Source: Candidatus Omnitrophota bacterium
GTDB taxonomy: Bacteria; Omnitrophota; Gorgyraeia; 2-02-FULL-51-18; JAGOUK01
NCBI GenBank assembly: GCA_015231685.1
Contig: JADGBA010000003.1
Span: forward strand, 9,338-26,263
Reading direction: 5' to 3'
DNA: 16,926 nucleotides
Shown here: positions 1 to 6,677 of the stretch, one piece after another
Layout of the letters: each line of letters opens with the position of its first letter
Numbering within the stretch: position 1 is the stretch's first letter
Notes under the pieces: generated by a model
What the model was told of the DNA's origin: nothing
The model's input: only the letters and a program-made list of their open reading frames with translations
Database searches by the model: none
Made by a program: the position numbers and the translations under genes

Positions 1-377
1 GGACGCTCATCAAGTACGAAATCGACGGCATCATCCAGCCGGCGCGCAACCCGTCCAATAACCACCGGATGTTTTCGCGGGCCGATCTCAGGTGGATCGA
101 GTGCGTGCGGGGGATGGTGCATCAGGCAGGAGTCAACATCAAGGCCATCAAGTTTATGCTGACAAAGATCCCTTGCTGGGCTCTAAAGAAGTGCGATCCG
201 ACGGAGCGGGAGAAGTGCACGGGTTTCAGGAACCTCACAAAGGCCTGCTGGGAGGTGCTCCAGGGCGTGTGTCATCGGGACGGTCAGACCAAGTGTGTGG
301 AGTGCGACGTTTACAAGACGGCGCATGAGTACCGGGACAGGGTGACGGCAGCGGCTTCGGGGTACCGGGTGGCGTGA
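1..377 (+). CDS. MerR-type regulator with two-CW-like cysteine domain (5' partial)
   Basis: The reading frame is open from the first base (first full codon at 3), so the gene starts upstream and only about 124 codons are visible; the ATG at 69 is internal. The visible start matches the second half of a MerR helix-turn-helix (the TL-x-KYE wing region, then an FSRADLRWIECVR helix and a GVNIKAIKFML helix). After it comes a cysteine-rich tail with two CW pairs (PCWALKKC and KACWEVLQGVC) and a CVEC pair followed by DVYK. This resembles the 'two-CW' domain found mainly in anaerobic and deltaproteobacterial-type proteins. MerR proteins bind dyad operators and often sense metals or redox state; sensing by the cysteines is inference. 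The next gene is a second regulator with a similar tail. The family call is fairly sure; the ligand is unknown. Confidence 0.75.
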   Translation, partial: TLIKYEIDGIIQPARNPSNNHRMFSRADLRWIECVRGMVHQAGVNIKAIKFMLTKIPCWALKKCDPTEREKCTGFRNLTKACWEVLQGVCHRDGQTKCVECDVYKTAHEYRDRVTAAASGYRVA

Positions 378-398
378 CAAAAATTTTTTGGGCATCAC

Positions 399-418
399 TT
401 GATAACGGAACATATCAA
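399..418. promoter_or_regulatory. Operator-like inverted repeat TTGATA-N8-TATCAA
   Basis: In the 67-bp gap between the two regulators, TTGATA (399-404) is mirrored by TATCAA (413-418) over an 8-base spacer. A third TATCAA lies at 430-435, 17 bp after the second copy and just before the ribosome-binding region of the next gene. The spacing is that of a dimeric-regulator binding site. Binding by one of the adjacent MerR-like regulators (autoregulation) is inference. No convincing -35/-10 pair was identified around it. Confidence 0.35.
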
Positions 419-444
419 CCACAGGAAAGTATCAAGGCGAAAGA

Positions 445-1062
445 ATGACTGAACAACCGAAGTTTGTGACCACAACGAAGGCTGCTGTTCTTTGCAACGT
501 CTCGCGCTTCACCATCATGAACTGGGTGGATGCGGGGAAGCTCAAGTCCGCGAAGACCGCGGGAGGACACCGGCGGGTGCTGATGCAGGATTTGATCCGC
601 TTTATGCGGGAGAACCAGCTCGGCGAGATCGGCAAGACCAGCGATGCGGACCTTTCGATTCCGATGTGCTGGGAGTTCAAGGAATTCAAGGTTTCTCCGG
701 ACCACGATTGTGGAAAATGTCTGGTCTTCAAGGAAAAAGCGAACAAGTGCTTCTTGTTGGTGCGGGAATTCGGGGCGGCCAAGGTCCAATGCCGCCACGA
801 CTGCGTGACGTGTGAATACCTGAAGAAGTATTACCCGAAGAAGCGGCAGATCATTCTGGGTTTGAGCGATGCCCGGGCGCTTCGGAAGGGGGCGCTCCAG
901 GCAGGCAGACAGCCTGCGGCGGTTGAAGTGTCCGCGGAGCGCGGGGCACGGGCCGGGCGCGGTGATTCGTCCACGGGAATCGTGCGGGGCATTTATGAAT
1001 CGGGCAAGTATCTGGCGAACATCCGGCGGGCGTTTGCCGGTAAATCAAAGCAATCAAAGTAA
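445..1062 (+). CDS. Excisionase/MerR-like HTH regulator with cysteine-rich tail
   Basis: This 205-residue protein opens with a winged-helix HTH of the excisionase/BldC/MerR-like type (residues about 8-55: a TTTKAAVLCNVSRFTIMNWVD helix pair, then the wing SAKTAGGHRRV, where the GGHRR pattern is diagnostic). Residues about 70-135 are cysteine-rich: MCWEFKEF, CGKC, KANKCF, then CRHDCVTCEYLKKYY. This partly mirrors the two-CW-like tail of the preceding regulator (CW, C, C-F/W, CVxC-D/E). The last 65 residues are basic and low-complexity. A modest AAGG precedes the ATG. It is likely a cytoplasmic DNA-binding regulator sensing metal or redox through its cysteines (inference). Its position immediately before mamI makes it a candidate regulator of the magnetosome operon. 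Confidence 0.75.
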   Translation: MTEQPKFVTTTKAAVLCNVSRFTIMNWVDAGKLKSAKTAGGHRRVLMQDLIRFMRENQLGEIGKTSDADLSIPMCWEFKEFKVSPDHDCGKCLVFKEKANKCFLLVREFGAAKVQCRHDCVTCEYLKKYYPKKRQIILGLSDARALRKGALQAGRQPAAVEVSAERGARAGRGDSSTGIVRGIYESGKYLANIRRAFAGKSKQSK

Positions 1063-1071
1063 GGGGGAATC

Positions 1072-1245
1072 ATGGCGCATATTATCGGCGGGGCAATTGC
1101 GGTTGTGCTGGGTCTGATGGGGATTATCGGATGGTGGGAAAACTTCGGGGACTTCCTGAGAGGCTGTCTTCCGTTGGCGCTTCTCATTATCGGTCTTGCG
1201 GCGGTTTCGACAGGACTTCAGGCACAGCAAAAAGCCAAAAAGTAG
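1072..1245 (+). CDS. mamI: Magnetosome membrane-formation protein MamI
   Basis: This 57-residue protein has two hydrophobic segments (residues about 3-20 and 33-50) around a short loop containing WWENFGDFLRG, and a lysine-rich tail. The WW...L-RG...P-L...G-A...G-Q pattern follows MamI of Magnetospirillum, a small two-helix protein required for magnetosome membrane invagination. The start ATG has a strong upstream AAGGGGGA and lies 9 bp after the regulator's stop. The next genes lead to mamE, the same I-then-E order as in alphaproteobacterial mamAB operons. It is slightly shorter than the Magnetospirillum protein (about 70 residues). I am fairly confident, with the usual caution for so small a protein. 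Confidence 0.8.
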   Translation: MAHIIGGAIAVVLGLMGIIGWWENFGDFLRGCLPLALLIIGLAAVSTGLQAQQKAKK

Positions 1246-1254
1246 TCTTGTAAG

Positions 1255-1500
1255 ATGCCTCCGGTCAAAGAAAAAACCTGTGTGAACCCCTGGTTCGGCT
1301 ATCTGGCGCTCATGCTGATTTGTGTGCTGATGGCAGGCGGGGTTTTTCTGCAGTTTGGCGGCTCAAAGCTGATGCCGAAGGAGCGCGCTTCCCGCGGCGC
1401 CCAGGCGGCGCCGGCCCATGGGGGCGGCCATATGATGACCGTAGCGTTTACGCCGGGAGGCATTACGCAGAAGGACGGCGTGGAGACTATCGTTTTTTAA
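1255..1500 (+). CDS. Short membrane-anchored protein resembling the MamE N-terminus
   Basis: This is an 81-residue protein with no known domain. It has a short N-terminus with one cysteine and an NPW, one membrane helix (residues about 14-33), then a Gly/Ala/His linker ending in TVAFTPGGITQ and a short tail. The same layout occurs in the next gene, mamE: cysteine, KPW, one helix, linker, then PAAFTPHAGVTQ. It therefore looks like a duplicated anchor-plus-linker of MamE without protease or PDZ domains, or a protein that shares its membrane neighbourhood. It starts 9 bp after mamI. No function is known; roles in scaffolding or competing with MamE are guesses. Its coding status is supported by the shared motif and tight operon spacing. 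Confidence 0.65.
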   Translation: MPPVKEKTCVNPWFGYLALMLICVLMAGGVFLQFGGSKLMPKERASRGAQAAPAHGGGHMMTVAFTPGGITQKDGVETIVF

Positions 1501-1540
1501 CATTTGGGTCCGGATTTCCAAGCAGATTTGAAAGGTTCGA

Positions 1541-2968
1541 ATGGCGGCTGAAGGTTCAGATCATTTTTGTGAAAAGTCCCTCAAGCCCTGGTTGTATCTT
1601 CTGGCCGGGATTACCGCGATCTTCCTGATCTGGGTGTTTGTCCAGAGGGAGGAGCTTTTTGTCTTCGGCGAAACCGAGGCCAACCGGCCGGAGGTGGCAC
1701 GGACGATGGTGTCTGCGGGCGAGCCGGTGTTTCCGGGGGCGGCGGTGCCGGCGGCGTTTACGCCGCATGCGGGTGTGACCCAGGCCACACCTCACGGCGG
1801 GGTGATACCTCCGCATCACACTGCCGGCGGATACCAGGTCGCCGGACTCACCAAGGCCACACCCAACGGGGGGATGCAGCTTGTTGCCAATACGGTGGTG
1901 TCGGGGTTTCAGAATGCTCTTAAAGATGCGGTGAACGATGTGCTTCCTTCGGTGTGCGATGTGCACGCGATGTGGGTCCGGCGTTCACCCGCGGCGACGC
2001 GCCCGGCGGCAGGGGACGCGCAGTTCGCGCCGCCTTTTGACGGTGTGATTGACAAGTTTATTCAGAATCAAGGCTATGAGAATATCGGCGCGGGGGTCAT
2101 TGTGGATTCCCGCGGGTATGTGCTCACCAATCATCATGTGGTTGAGAACGCCAATAACATCATGGTGACGCTGCCCGGCACACCTGCCCGGGATTACAGT
2201 GCCCGTATCGTGGCCACGGATCCCCAGAAAGACCTGGCCGTTCTCCAGATCAAAGCCAACGAATCTTTCCTCGAAGCACGGCTCGGGGATTCGAGCTTTG
2301 TGCAGATCGGCGACTATGTCATCGCGATCGGCAGTCCCTTCGGCATGGAGCAGACCGTCACCAGCGGCATTGTGAGCGGCCTCAGGAAGTCCGCGCGGAT
2401 CAACGGTTCGCGCTACCAGAATTTGATTCAAACCGACGCCCCCATCAATCGCGGATCTTCCGGCGGGCCGCTTGTCAGTCTGAACGGGGAAGTGGTCGGA
2501 ATCACCACGGCGATCTATGCGCCGACGGGGGTCTTCAATGGCACGGGTTTTGTGGTGCCGATCAATGACGCAAAGGACTTCCTGGCGAGGGCTATCGGGA
2601 AGCGCTTCGGTGCGGTTCTCGACCAGCGCGGAAAGCTCGCGGCAGCGCCCGACCCGACACTTCCGGTTCCGGGCGGTCCTTCCACGGTGGGATTCGGCAT
2701 CGAGGCCATGGACTTGAACCCGGTTCTTGCCAAGCACCTGGGCGCTCCGGTTGACGGGGGAGTGCTGGTCAATGATGTTTATACCAATTCACCGGCCTTT
2801 ATGGCCGGTATTCAGCGGGGGGATGTGCTGGTTTCTCTCGGCGGTGTGGCTTTGAAAGAAATCCGCGACATTCCCAGGATCACTCCCAACTTTAAACGCG
2901 GCGACAATGTGCACGTCGTGATCATGCGAAGCGGCCGGAGTGAAGAACTCCTTGTGAGGTTATGGTGA
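1541..2968 (+). CDS. mamE: HtrA-like magnetosome serine protease MamE (heme-less form)
   Basis: This 475-residue protein has one N-terminal membrane helix (about 17-34), a Pro/Gly/His-rich linker (50-112), a trypsin-like HtrA domain (about 170-350) and one PDZ domain (about 383-472). The catalytic triad is intact: His199 in TNHHVV, Asp231 in DPQKDLAVL and Ser307 in NRGSSGGP. MamE of Magnetospirillum processes other magnetosome proteins (including MamP and MamO) and controls protein localisation and crystal maturation; it carries two CXXCH magnetochrome motifs and two PDZ domains. Here there is no CXXCH and only one PDZ, so the heme function has moved elsewhere or was never acquired. AAAGG sits 5 bp before the ATG. 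A generic DegP/HtrA is the alternative, but the context argues for MamE. Confidence 0.85.
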   Translation: MAAEGSDHFCEKSLKPWLYLLAGITAIFLIWVFVQREELFVFGETEANRPEVARTMVSAGEPVFPGAAVPAAFTPHAGVTQATPHGGVIPPHHTAGGYQVAGLTKATPNGGMQLVANTVVSGFQNALKDAVNDVLPSVCDVHAMWVRRSPAATRPAAGDAQFAPPFDGVIDKFIQNQGYENIGAGVIVDSRGYVLTNHHVVENANNIMVTLPGTPARDYSARIVATDPQKDLAVLQIKANESFLEARLGDSSFVQIGDYVIAIGSPFGMEQTVTSGIVSGLRKSARINGSRYQNLIQTDAPINRGSSGGPLVSLNGEVVGITTAIYAPTGVFNGTGFVVPINDAKDFLARAIGKRFGAVLDQRGKLAAAPDPTLPVPGGPSTVGFGIEAMDLNPVLAKHLGAPVDGGVLVNDVYTNSPAFMAGIQRGDVLVSLGGVALKEIRDIPRITPNFKRGDNVHVVIMRSGRSEELLVRLW

Positions 2969-3612
2969 TGAGCATCCCGGAAACCCTGGCCAGAGAGGCA
3001 GGCAAATGGGCGGCCGCCTTCCGGCGTGATTTGGCGCCCGGCGCCAAAAAGGTTTATGAGTCGGCCCGCGCGAATCCGGTCTTCGCCGTGGTGTCGCTGC
3101 TTGTGGTGTTTGCCGTGATTTTTTTGATGCTTGACCGCTTCGAGATGTGGCCGGAAGGCAACCGCGAGCCCGCCAGGCGGGAAACCGAGGTGATCCGCTC
3201 GGGGCAGAACCTCATCTGGCTCGGCATGGAAGTTACTCCTTTGAGTCGCAGTGTCCGCAAGGAATTCGGTATTCCCTCATCGGTGAAGGGAATGTTCGTG
3301 AGCGATAACGGGCGGGGCCGGGCCGCCGCGTATGGAGTCGAGGCGTTTGACGTCATCGTCTCCGTCAACGGCAAGGCGTCCCCGGGATCCCGCAAATTCG
3401 CTTCCGCCGCTGGGAACGCCAAATTTTATGACGGTATTCTTCTCGACGTGTACCGGAACAAGAAGCGGCATTTTGTCAGTATCCCTTACGATTACAAGTA
3501 CGGGCCGGTGATCGGCCCCAATCAAGGCCATTGGCAGCTGGGCGCGCCTTTGTGGGGACAGATTTTTCCCTACGGGCGTTCCGAAAATACACAAACCACC
3601 GCCGGTGGCTGA
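2968..3612 (+). CDS. Membrane-anchored single-PDZ protein
   Basis: This 214-residue protein starts at the ATG that overlaps the mamE stop by one base; an ATG at 2962 in the same frame would add two residues and is equally possible. A basic amphipathic N-terminus of about 35 residues precedes one membrane helix (about 37-55). A PDZ domain (about 82-172) follows, with LGMEVTPL at its start, GMFVSD as the carboxylate-binding-loop region and DVIVSVNGK as the usual core strand. The roughly 40-residue tail is rich in Gly/Pro/Trp/Tyr and ends in a disordered stretch. There is no protease domain and no CXXCH. The PDZ belongs to the same subtype as those of the other cluster proteins. It is probably a lumenal or periplasmic adaptor; no specific mam/mad name can be given. 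Confidence 0.75.
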   Translation: MSIPETLAREAGKWAAAFRRDLAPGAKKVYESARANPVFAVVSLLVVFAVIFLMLDRFEMWPEGNREPARRETEVIRSGQNLIWLGMEVTPLSRSVRKEFGIPSSVKGMFVSDNGRGRAAAYGVEAFDVIVSVNGKASPGSRKFASAAGNAKFYDGILLDVYRNKKRHFVSIPYDYKYGPVIGPNQGHWQLGAPLWGQIFPYGRSENTQTTAGG

Positions 3613-3644
3613 AGCGGGACTGAACCTTAGACAAGGAGTGATTC

Positions 3645-4835
3645 ATGGCAAGAGACAAAAATGACGGTGAATCCAATCCGCGGATCGAGATCTCCGTGGA
3701 TGAATTCAAAAGCCGCCTGATGGGCGTGGACTTGAACACGATTTTTATCTGGGGGGCGATTCTTCTCGTATTGGTGATCACCGTGTTTGCCCTGATGACG
3801 CCGGATGCGCAAAAGGCCCGCGCATCGAATCCCGCCTGCGGCAAGATCGTCGTCGCGGCTGACGGTTCTTCCCTCAAGAGCAACGTCGCCCAGAGTCTAT
3901 CCGCCGCGAAGTACTTCCTGGTCGTGGATCCCCTGAAGGCACGGCTCCTCGAGTCCGCCAAGAACCCCTACTCGGCCGCCGCCGGAACCGGACCGGAGAT
4001 GGCGTACTTTGTCGCGGGCAAGGGCGAGGAAGCGGTGATCGCCGGCACGATTGAGCCGCCGTATTATCAGATTCTGAACCAGTTCGGTATTCGGGGATTC
4101 GGGGGATACGCGGGCCGGGTCAAGGATGCCGTTGATCTTTACCGGCAGGCAAGGATTTCTGCCGGCCCGGGACGTCTGGCTCCGACGAATGCGACACCTG
4201 TGGCTATGGACCTTCAGCGTTTTTCGATGAATGTGCCTGACCAGGCCCAGGCCCAGGGCCCCGTGCCATACGCGCCCGCTGTCGCGGACTTGAATACACC
4301 CACCAATCCTTTTCTTTGGGGATGGCCTGATTTTGTGGCCGATATGACCGGGATCAACCAGGCGGGGCCGGGCCAGGTACCGGGTGCGCCGCAGAGGCCG
4401 GAACCGGCGGAGTGGTGGCGTCCGGAAGCGGGTTGGGTGAATGCAGGGCAGGGCGCGCCGATGGGTCAGCCCATGGGCCAGCCGATGAACCAATCCATCA
4501 GTATTTGTCCTTCCTGCGGGTGGAGAATTCCGTGTATGGCCGGACAGGCCTACCCGCGTTGTCCCAATTGCGGTGTGATTTCACGTCCCGGCATGGGTAT
4601 GGGTCCGGTGGCGGGCGCCGGAATGAACGGCTGGAGACAAAACGCGCCCATGCAGCCGGTTGCTTTCGGGCATCCGGGTGCCGCGCCGGCACCGGTGATC
4701 GCCCGAAACGCCCAGATGCCGCACACTTACCGGGGCGTCTGTGTGAATTGTCACCAAATTGTTGATACATTACCCGGCACCACGAATCAGGCCACCCCGG
4801 TCGCTTTTACCCGGGGAACCTGTGTGATTCGATAA
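3645..4835 (+). CDS. Membrane NifX-like / cysteine-knuckle / magnetochrome protein
   Basis: This 396-residue protein has an unusual composite layout. One membrane helix (about 31-51) is followed by a NifX/NifB-C type dinitrogenase-cofactor-binding fold (about 65-170, with KIVVAADG, KYFLVVDP and EEAVIAGTIEPP). A long Pro/Gly/Gln linker (170-285) includes a GQPMGQPM repeat. A four-cysteine knuckle pair follows (CPSC at 288-291, CPNC at 306-309). A magnetochrome-type heme site comes last (MPHTYRGVCVNCH, CXXCH at 366-370). Magnetochromes are found essentially only in magnetosome proteins and bind c-type heme to tune Fe(II)/Fe(III) ratios. The NifX fold binds Fe-S or FeMo-type clusters in nitrogenase assembly, so an iron-handling role in the lumen is plausible (inference). 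AAGGAG precedes the ATG. Three PVA-F/M motifs occur in the linkers. Confidence 0.8.
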   Translation: MARDKNDGESNPRIEISVDEFKSRLMGVDLNTIFIWGAILLVLVITVFALMTPDAQKARASNPACGKIVVAADGSSLKSNVAQSLSAAKYFLVVDPLKARLLESAKNPYSAAAGTGPEMAYFVAGKGEEAVIAGTIEPPYYQILNQFGIRGFGGYAGRVKDAVDLYRQARISAGPGRLAPTNATPVAMDLQRFSMNVPDQAQAQGPVPYAPAVADLNTPTNPFLWGWPDFVADMTGINQAGPGQVPGAPQRPEPAEWWRPEAGWVNAGQGAPMGQPMGQPMNQSISICPSCGWRIPCMAGQAYPRCPNCGVISRPGMGMGPVAGAGMNGWRQNAPMQPVAFGHPGAAPAPVIARNAQMPHTYRGVCVNCHQIVDTLPGTTNQATPVAFTRGTCVIR

Positions 4836-4849
4836 AGAAAGAGAACCGA

Positions 4850-5038
4850 ATGGAACCGATTTCCATAGCAACCATAGCACTGGCGGCAGCGGCGATTGCG
4901 CTTTTTGCCAAAACCGGCTGTGACTCGAAGCGTATCTCCAAAATCGAAAAGAAGCTCGGCGCTGCATCCGCCGGGAACAAGCCGGAAGAGCCGGTGATCA
5001 AGGACCCGCAAAAAGAAAAAGAAATCAACGCGATATAA
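4850..5038 (+). CDS. Small single-helix protein with charged coiled-coil tail
   Basis: This 62-residue protein has an N-terminal membrane helix rich in Ala/Ile (about 4-22), a cysteine at 24, then a charged heptad-like segment SKRISKIEKKLG and a lysine/glutamate-rich tail. No known family was recognised. The 40-residue protein at 6554 has the same plan with the closely similar segment SKKIDKLEKDLKK, so the two look like paralogues. The ATG lies 14 bp after the preceding stop, with a weak purine-rich leader. It may act as a small membrane adaptor that oligomerises through the tail (inference). Confidence 0.6.
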   Translation: MEPISIATIALAAAAIALFAKTGCDSKRISKIEKKLGAASAGNKPEEPVIKDPQKEKEINAI

Positions 5039-5048
5039 AGGAGGTCTT

Positions 5049-5351
5049 ATGTCAAAGACGATCAAATGCCATGTCTGTTCGGGAGAAATGAAACCTTACG
5101 TGGGTCCGCGCCACAACCGCCGGTTCGGGATGTTTCTTGCCGGAGCGGGAGTGGTCAGTACGCTTTTCTGGATCGGGCCCGTGCTCGGCATTCCCCTCAT
5201 GGCGATGGGCGGTTATATGGCGGGTTCCAAGCGCAAACTCTTCGTATGCAGTGACTGCCACACCGCGATCGAACGGCTGGAAGTCAAGATGGAGCCCAAG
5301 GGCCGGACAGCCAAGCAAGCAAAGGAAACGGTCGAAGCCGAAGCCGTCTAA
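5049..5351 (+). CDS. Small membrane protein with split CxxC pairs
   Basis: This 100-residue protein has CHVC at residues 7-10, a glycine-rich hydrophobic hairpin (about 27-58, with short loop WIGPVLGIP), then CSDCH at 67-71 and a charged tail. The two CxxC pairs lie on the same side of a likely two-helix hairpin, so they could form one four-cysteine metal site held at the membrane surface. CSDCH formally matches the c-heme CXXCH, but no magnetochrome context (Pro-His...Gly before the motif) is present and no signal sequence precedes it, so zinc or iron knuckle is more likely. A very strong AGGAGG sits 6 bp before the ATG. The family is unrecognised. Confidence 0.65.
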   Translation: MSKTIKCHVCSGEMKPYVGPRHNRRFGMFLAGAGVVSTLFWIGPVLGIPLMAMGGYMAGSKRKLFVCSDCHTAIERLEVKMEPKGRTAKQAKETVEAEAV

Positions 5352-5354
5352 CCC

Positions 5355-6470
5355 GTGCCGCACACCAAAGCCAAACCCAAGTTCAAGAAAAAGCGCCGCG
5401 GGCTCATGATCCTTCTTGTGAGTCTGATCGGGCTCTTTGTGTTCGCGGCGGTGGTCCGAATCGGTGTCGGTGACGCGGAATGGGCGGGAATGACGGTGGC
5501 CAATCTGACGCCGAATCTGGCGACGGAATTCAACATTCCGCCCGATGAGCAGGGCGTGGTGATCTGCTGGGTGGAGGAGGAGGCCTTTTATTCCGGACTT
5601 AAGGAAGGGGACTTCCTGAAGGCGATCAACAATCATCCGGTTTCCAATATTCGCGAATTCCTCAATGTGGCCAAGACCGTGGATATTTCTGCGGGAGTGC
5701 TGCTGGATATCCTGAGGAATCGCAAACCGCTTTATGTCACGCTGGAGGACCGGCAGGGTCTCCACGGCATGATCAAGGATGCGCTCAATCTCAATTCCGG
5801 CCATACGGGCCAGGCTCCGTCGGGTTCCAACGGCGCTTCTGGCGCCTTTGTGCCGGTGGCGCTGCAGAATCCCGTGGCGCCGGCAACCCCCCCTATGGGC
5901 AGTCTTCCGACACCCAAGCAGCAGGGGGCGTCCAAAAAGATCCTGGTCGAAGGACACTGGGTGGGGATGGAGCTCATTCCGCTGACGCCGGAGCTGGCGA
6001 CCGAATACCGGATTCCCAAGGGCACCCAGGGGCTTCTCGTGGACGAGATTTCTCTGGAATCGGCGGAATCGGGGATTCTGGCAGGCGACATGGTGGTGGC
6101 GGTTGCGGGATTCAAGACGCCGGACCTCGTGGCTTTCACCGAGGCCACGCGCCGGGTGAAGAACAAGACTCGGGCGGAAGTGCTCGTTTCCCGGCGCGGC
6201 ATGCTTCTCAAGTTTACGATGCGGGCCGAGCGGACGCTCGGTTTCTCACAGAACGAAGCGGCGCAGCCGATCCAGCCCGGCGCGATCAGTCCGCACCGCT
6301 CGCGGAACAAGCCCTGCACTGAATGCCACATCATTATGTTGACGGGCGGCCAGTTGCCCACGGACGCGGGAGACATTCTCCCCAATCCGCCGCCCATCGT
6401 GAAAGGCGCCGTCGCGCCGCACGCATACAGGGGTGAGTGCAAGAACTGTCACGTGATTTTGAGGAAGTAG
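5355..6470 (+). CDS. mamP: Two-PDZ, two-magnetochrome protein (MamP-like)
   Basis: This 371-residue protein starts at GTG, 3 bp after the preceding stop. A basic N-terminus KKKRR leads into a membrane helix (about 17-37). Two PDZ domains follow (about 42-130 and 200-292), each opening with a GM-x-LTP-x-LATE pattern, joined by a Ser/Pro/Gly linker (145-198). Two CXXCH heme sites close the protein: CTECH at 321-325 and CKNCH at 362-366, the latter in the classic context APHAYRGECKNCH. MamP of magnetotactic bacteria is an iron oxidase made of a PDZ and two magnetochromes, so this looks like MamP with an extra PDZ. The two PDZ copies resemble each other and may be an internal duplication. The MamP name is tentative; a different mad-type PDZ-magnetochrome protein is possible. 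Confidence 0.75.
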   Translation: MPHTKAKPKFKKKRRGLMILLVSLIGLFVFAAVVRIGVGDAEWAGMTVANLTPNLATEFNIPPDEQGVVICWVEEEAFYSGLKEGDFLKAINNHPVSNIREFLNVAKTVDISAGVLLDILRNRKPLYVTLEDRQGLHGMIKDALNLNSGHTGQAPSGSNGASGAFVPVALQNPVAPATPPMGSLPTPKQQGASKKILVEGHWVGMELIPLTPELATEYRIPKGTQGLLVDEISLESAESGILAGDMVVAVAGFKTPDLVAFTEATRRVKNKTRAEVLVSRRGMLLKFTMRAERTLGFSQNEAAQPIQPGAISPHRSRNKPCTECHIIMLTGGQLPTDAGDILPNPPPIVKGAVAPHAYRGECKNCHVILRK

Positions 6471-6509
6471 GTGTGGATCCGGTTCAGTAGTCGTCGAACC
6501 AAGATACGT

Positions 6510-6541
6510 GGTACCGAAACGGACAAAGGTACCTGGTACCT
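6510..6541. promoter_or_regulatory. GGTACC triplet with perfect 7-bp-arm palindrome
   Basis: The 83-bp gap 6471-6553, the longest in the window, carries GGTACC at 6510-6515, 6528-6533 and 6535-6540. The last two form AGGTACC-T-GGTACCT (6527-6541), a perfect inverted repeat about one central base. A weaker hairpin, GGTTC...GAACC, lies just upstream (6481-6500). A short purine leader AAAGGAAAGC then precedes the ATG at 6554. No poly-T follows, so a terminator is unlikely. An operator, internal promoter element or RNA processing site dividing the long operon is possible; the function is inference. Confidence 0.35.
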
Positions 6542-6553
6542 AGAAAGGAAAGC

Positions 6554-6676
6554 ATGGAAATCGGAATTGGAGTTTGGGCACTGATTGTGGCGGGCGGGGC
6601 GCTTCTCGGGCTGGCGGGCAAGGTGGCTCAGACCTCGAAGAAGATCGATAAACTCGAAAAGGACCTGAAGAAATAA
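6554..6676 (+). CDS. 40-residue mini membrane protein
   Basis: This 40-codon gene encodes one membrane helix (about 5-24, glycine/alanine-rich) followed by a charged tail SKKIDKLEKDLKK. The same helix-plus-tail plan and nearly the same tail occur in the 62-residue protein at 4850. It is preceded by AAAGGAAA and sits directly before the mamL candidate (next start 1 bp after the stop). No family was recognised. The similarity to 4850 and the tight spacing support it as a true gene despite its size. Confidence 0.6.
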   Translation: MEIGIGVWALIVAGGALLGLAGKVAQTSKKIDKLEKDLKK

Positions 6677-6677
6677 A

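Noticed and set aside
69..377. The ATG at 69 as the true start of the first regulator
   Set aside because: The frame is open to the window edge and the upstream residues (TLIKYEIDGIIQPAR) continue the MerR HTH, so 69 is internal.
378..398. A5-T6 run after the first regulator as a rho-independent terminator
   Set aside because: There is no GC-rich hairpin before the T run.
5247..5261. CSDCH in the 100-residue protein as a c-type heme (magnetochrome) site
   Set aside because: It lacks the Pro-His...Gly lead-in seen at the true magnetochromes here and pairs naturally with CHVC at residues 7-10 as a four-cysteine site. A heme cannot be excluded from sequence alone.
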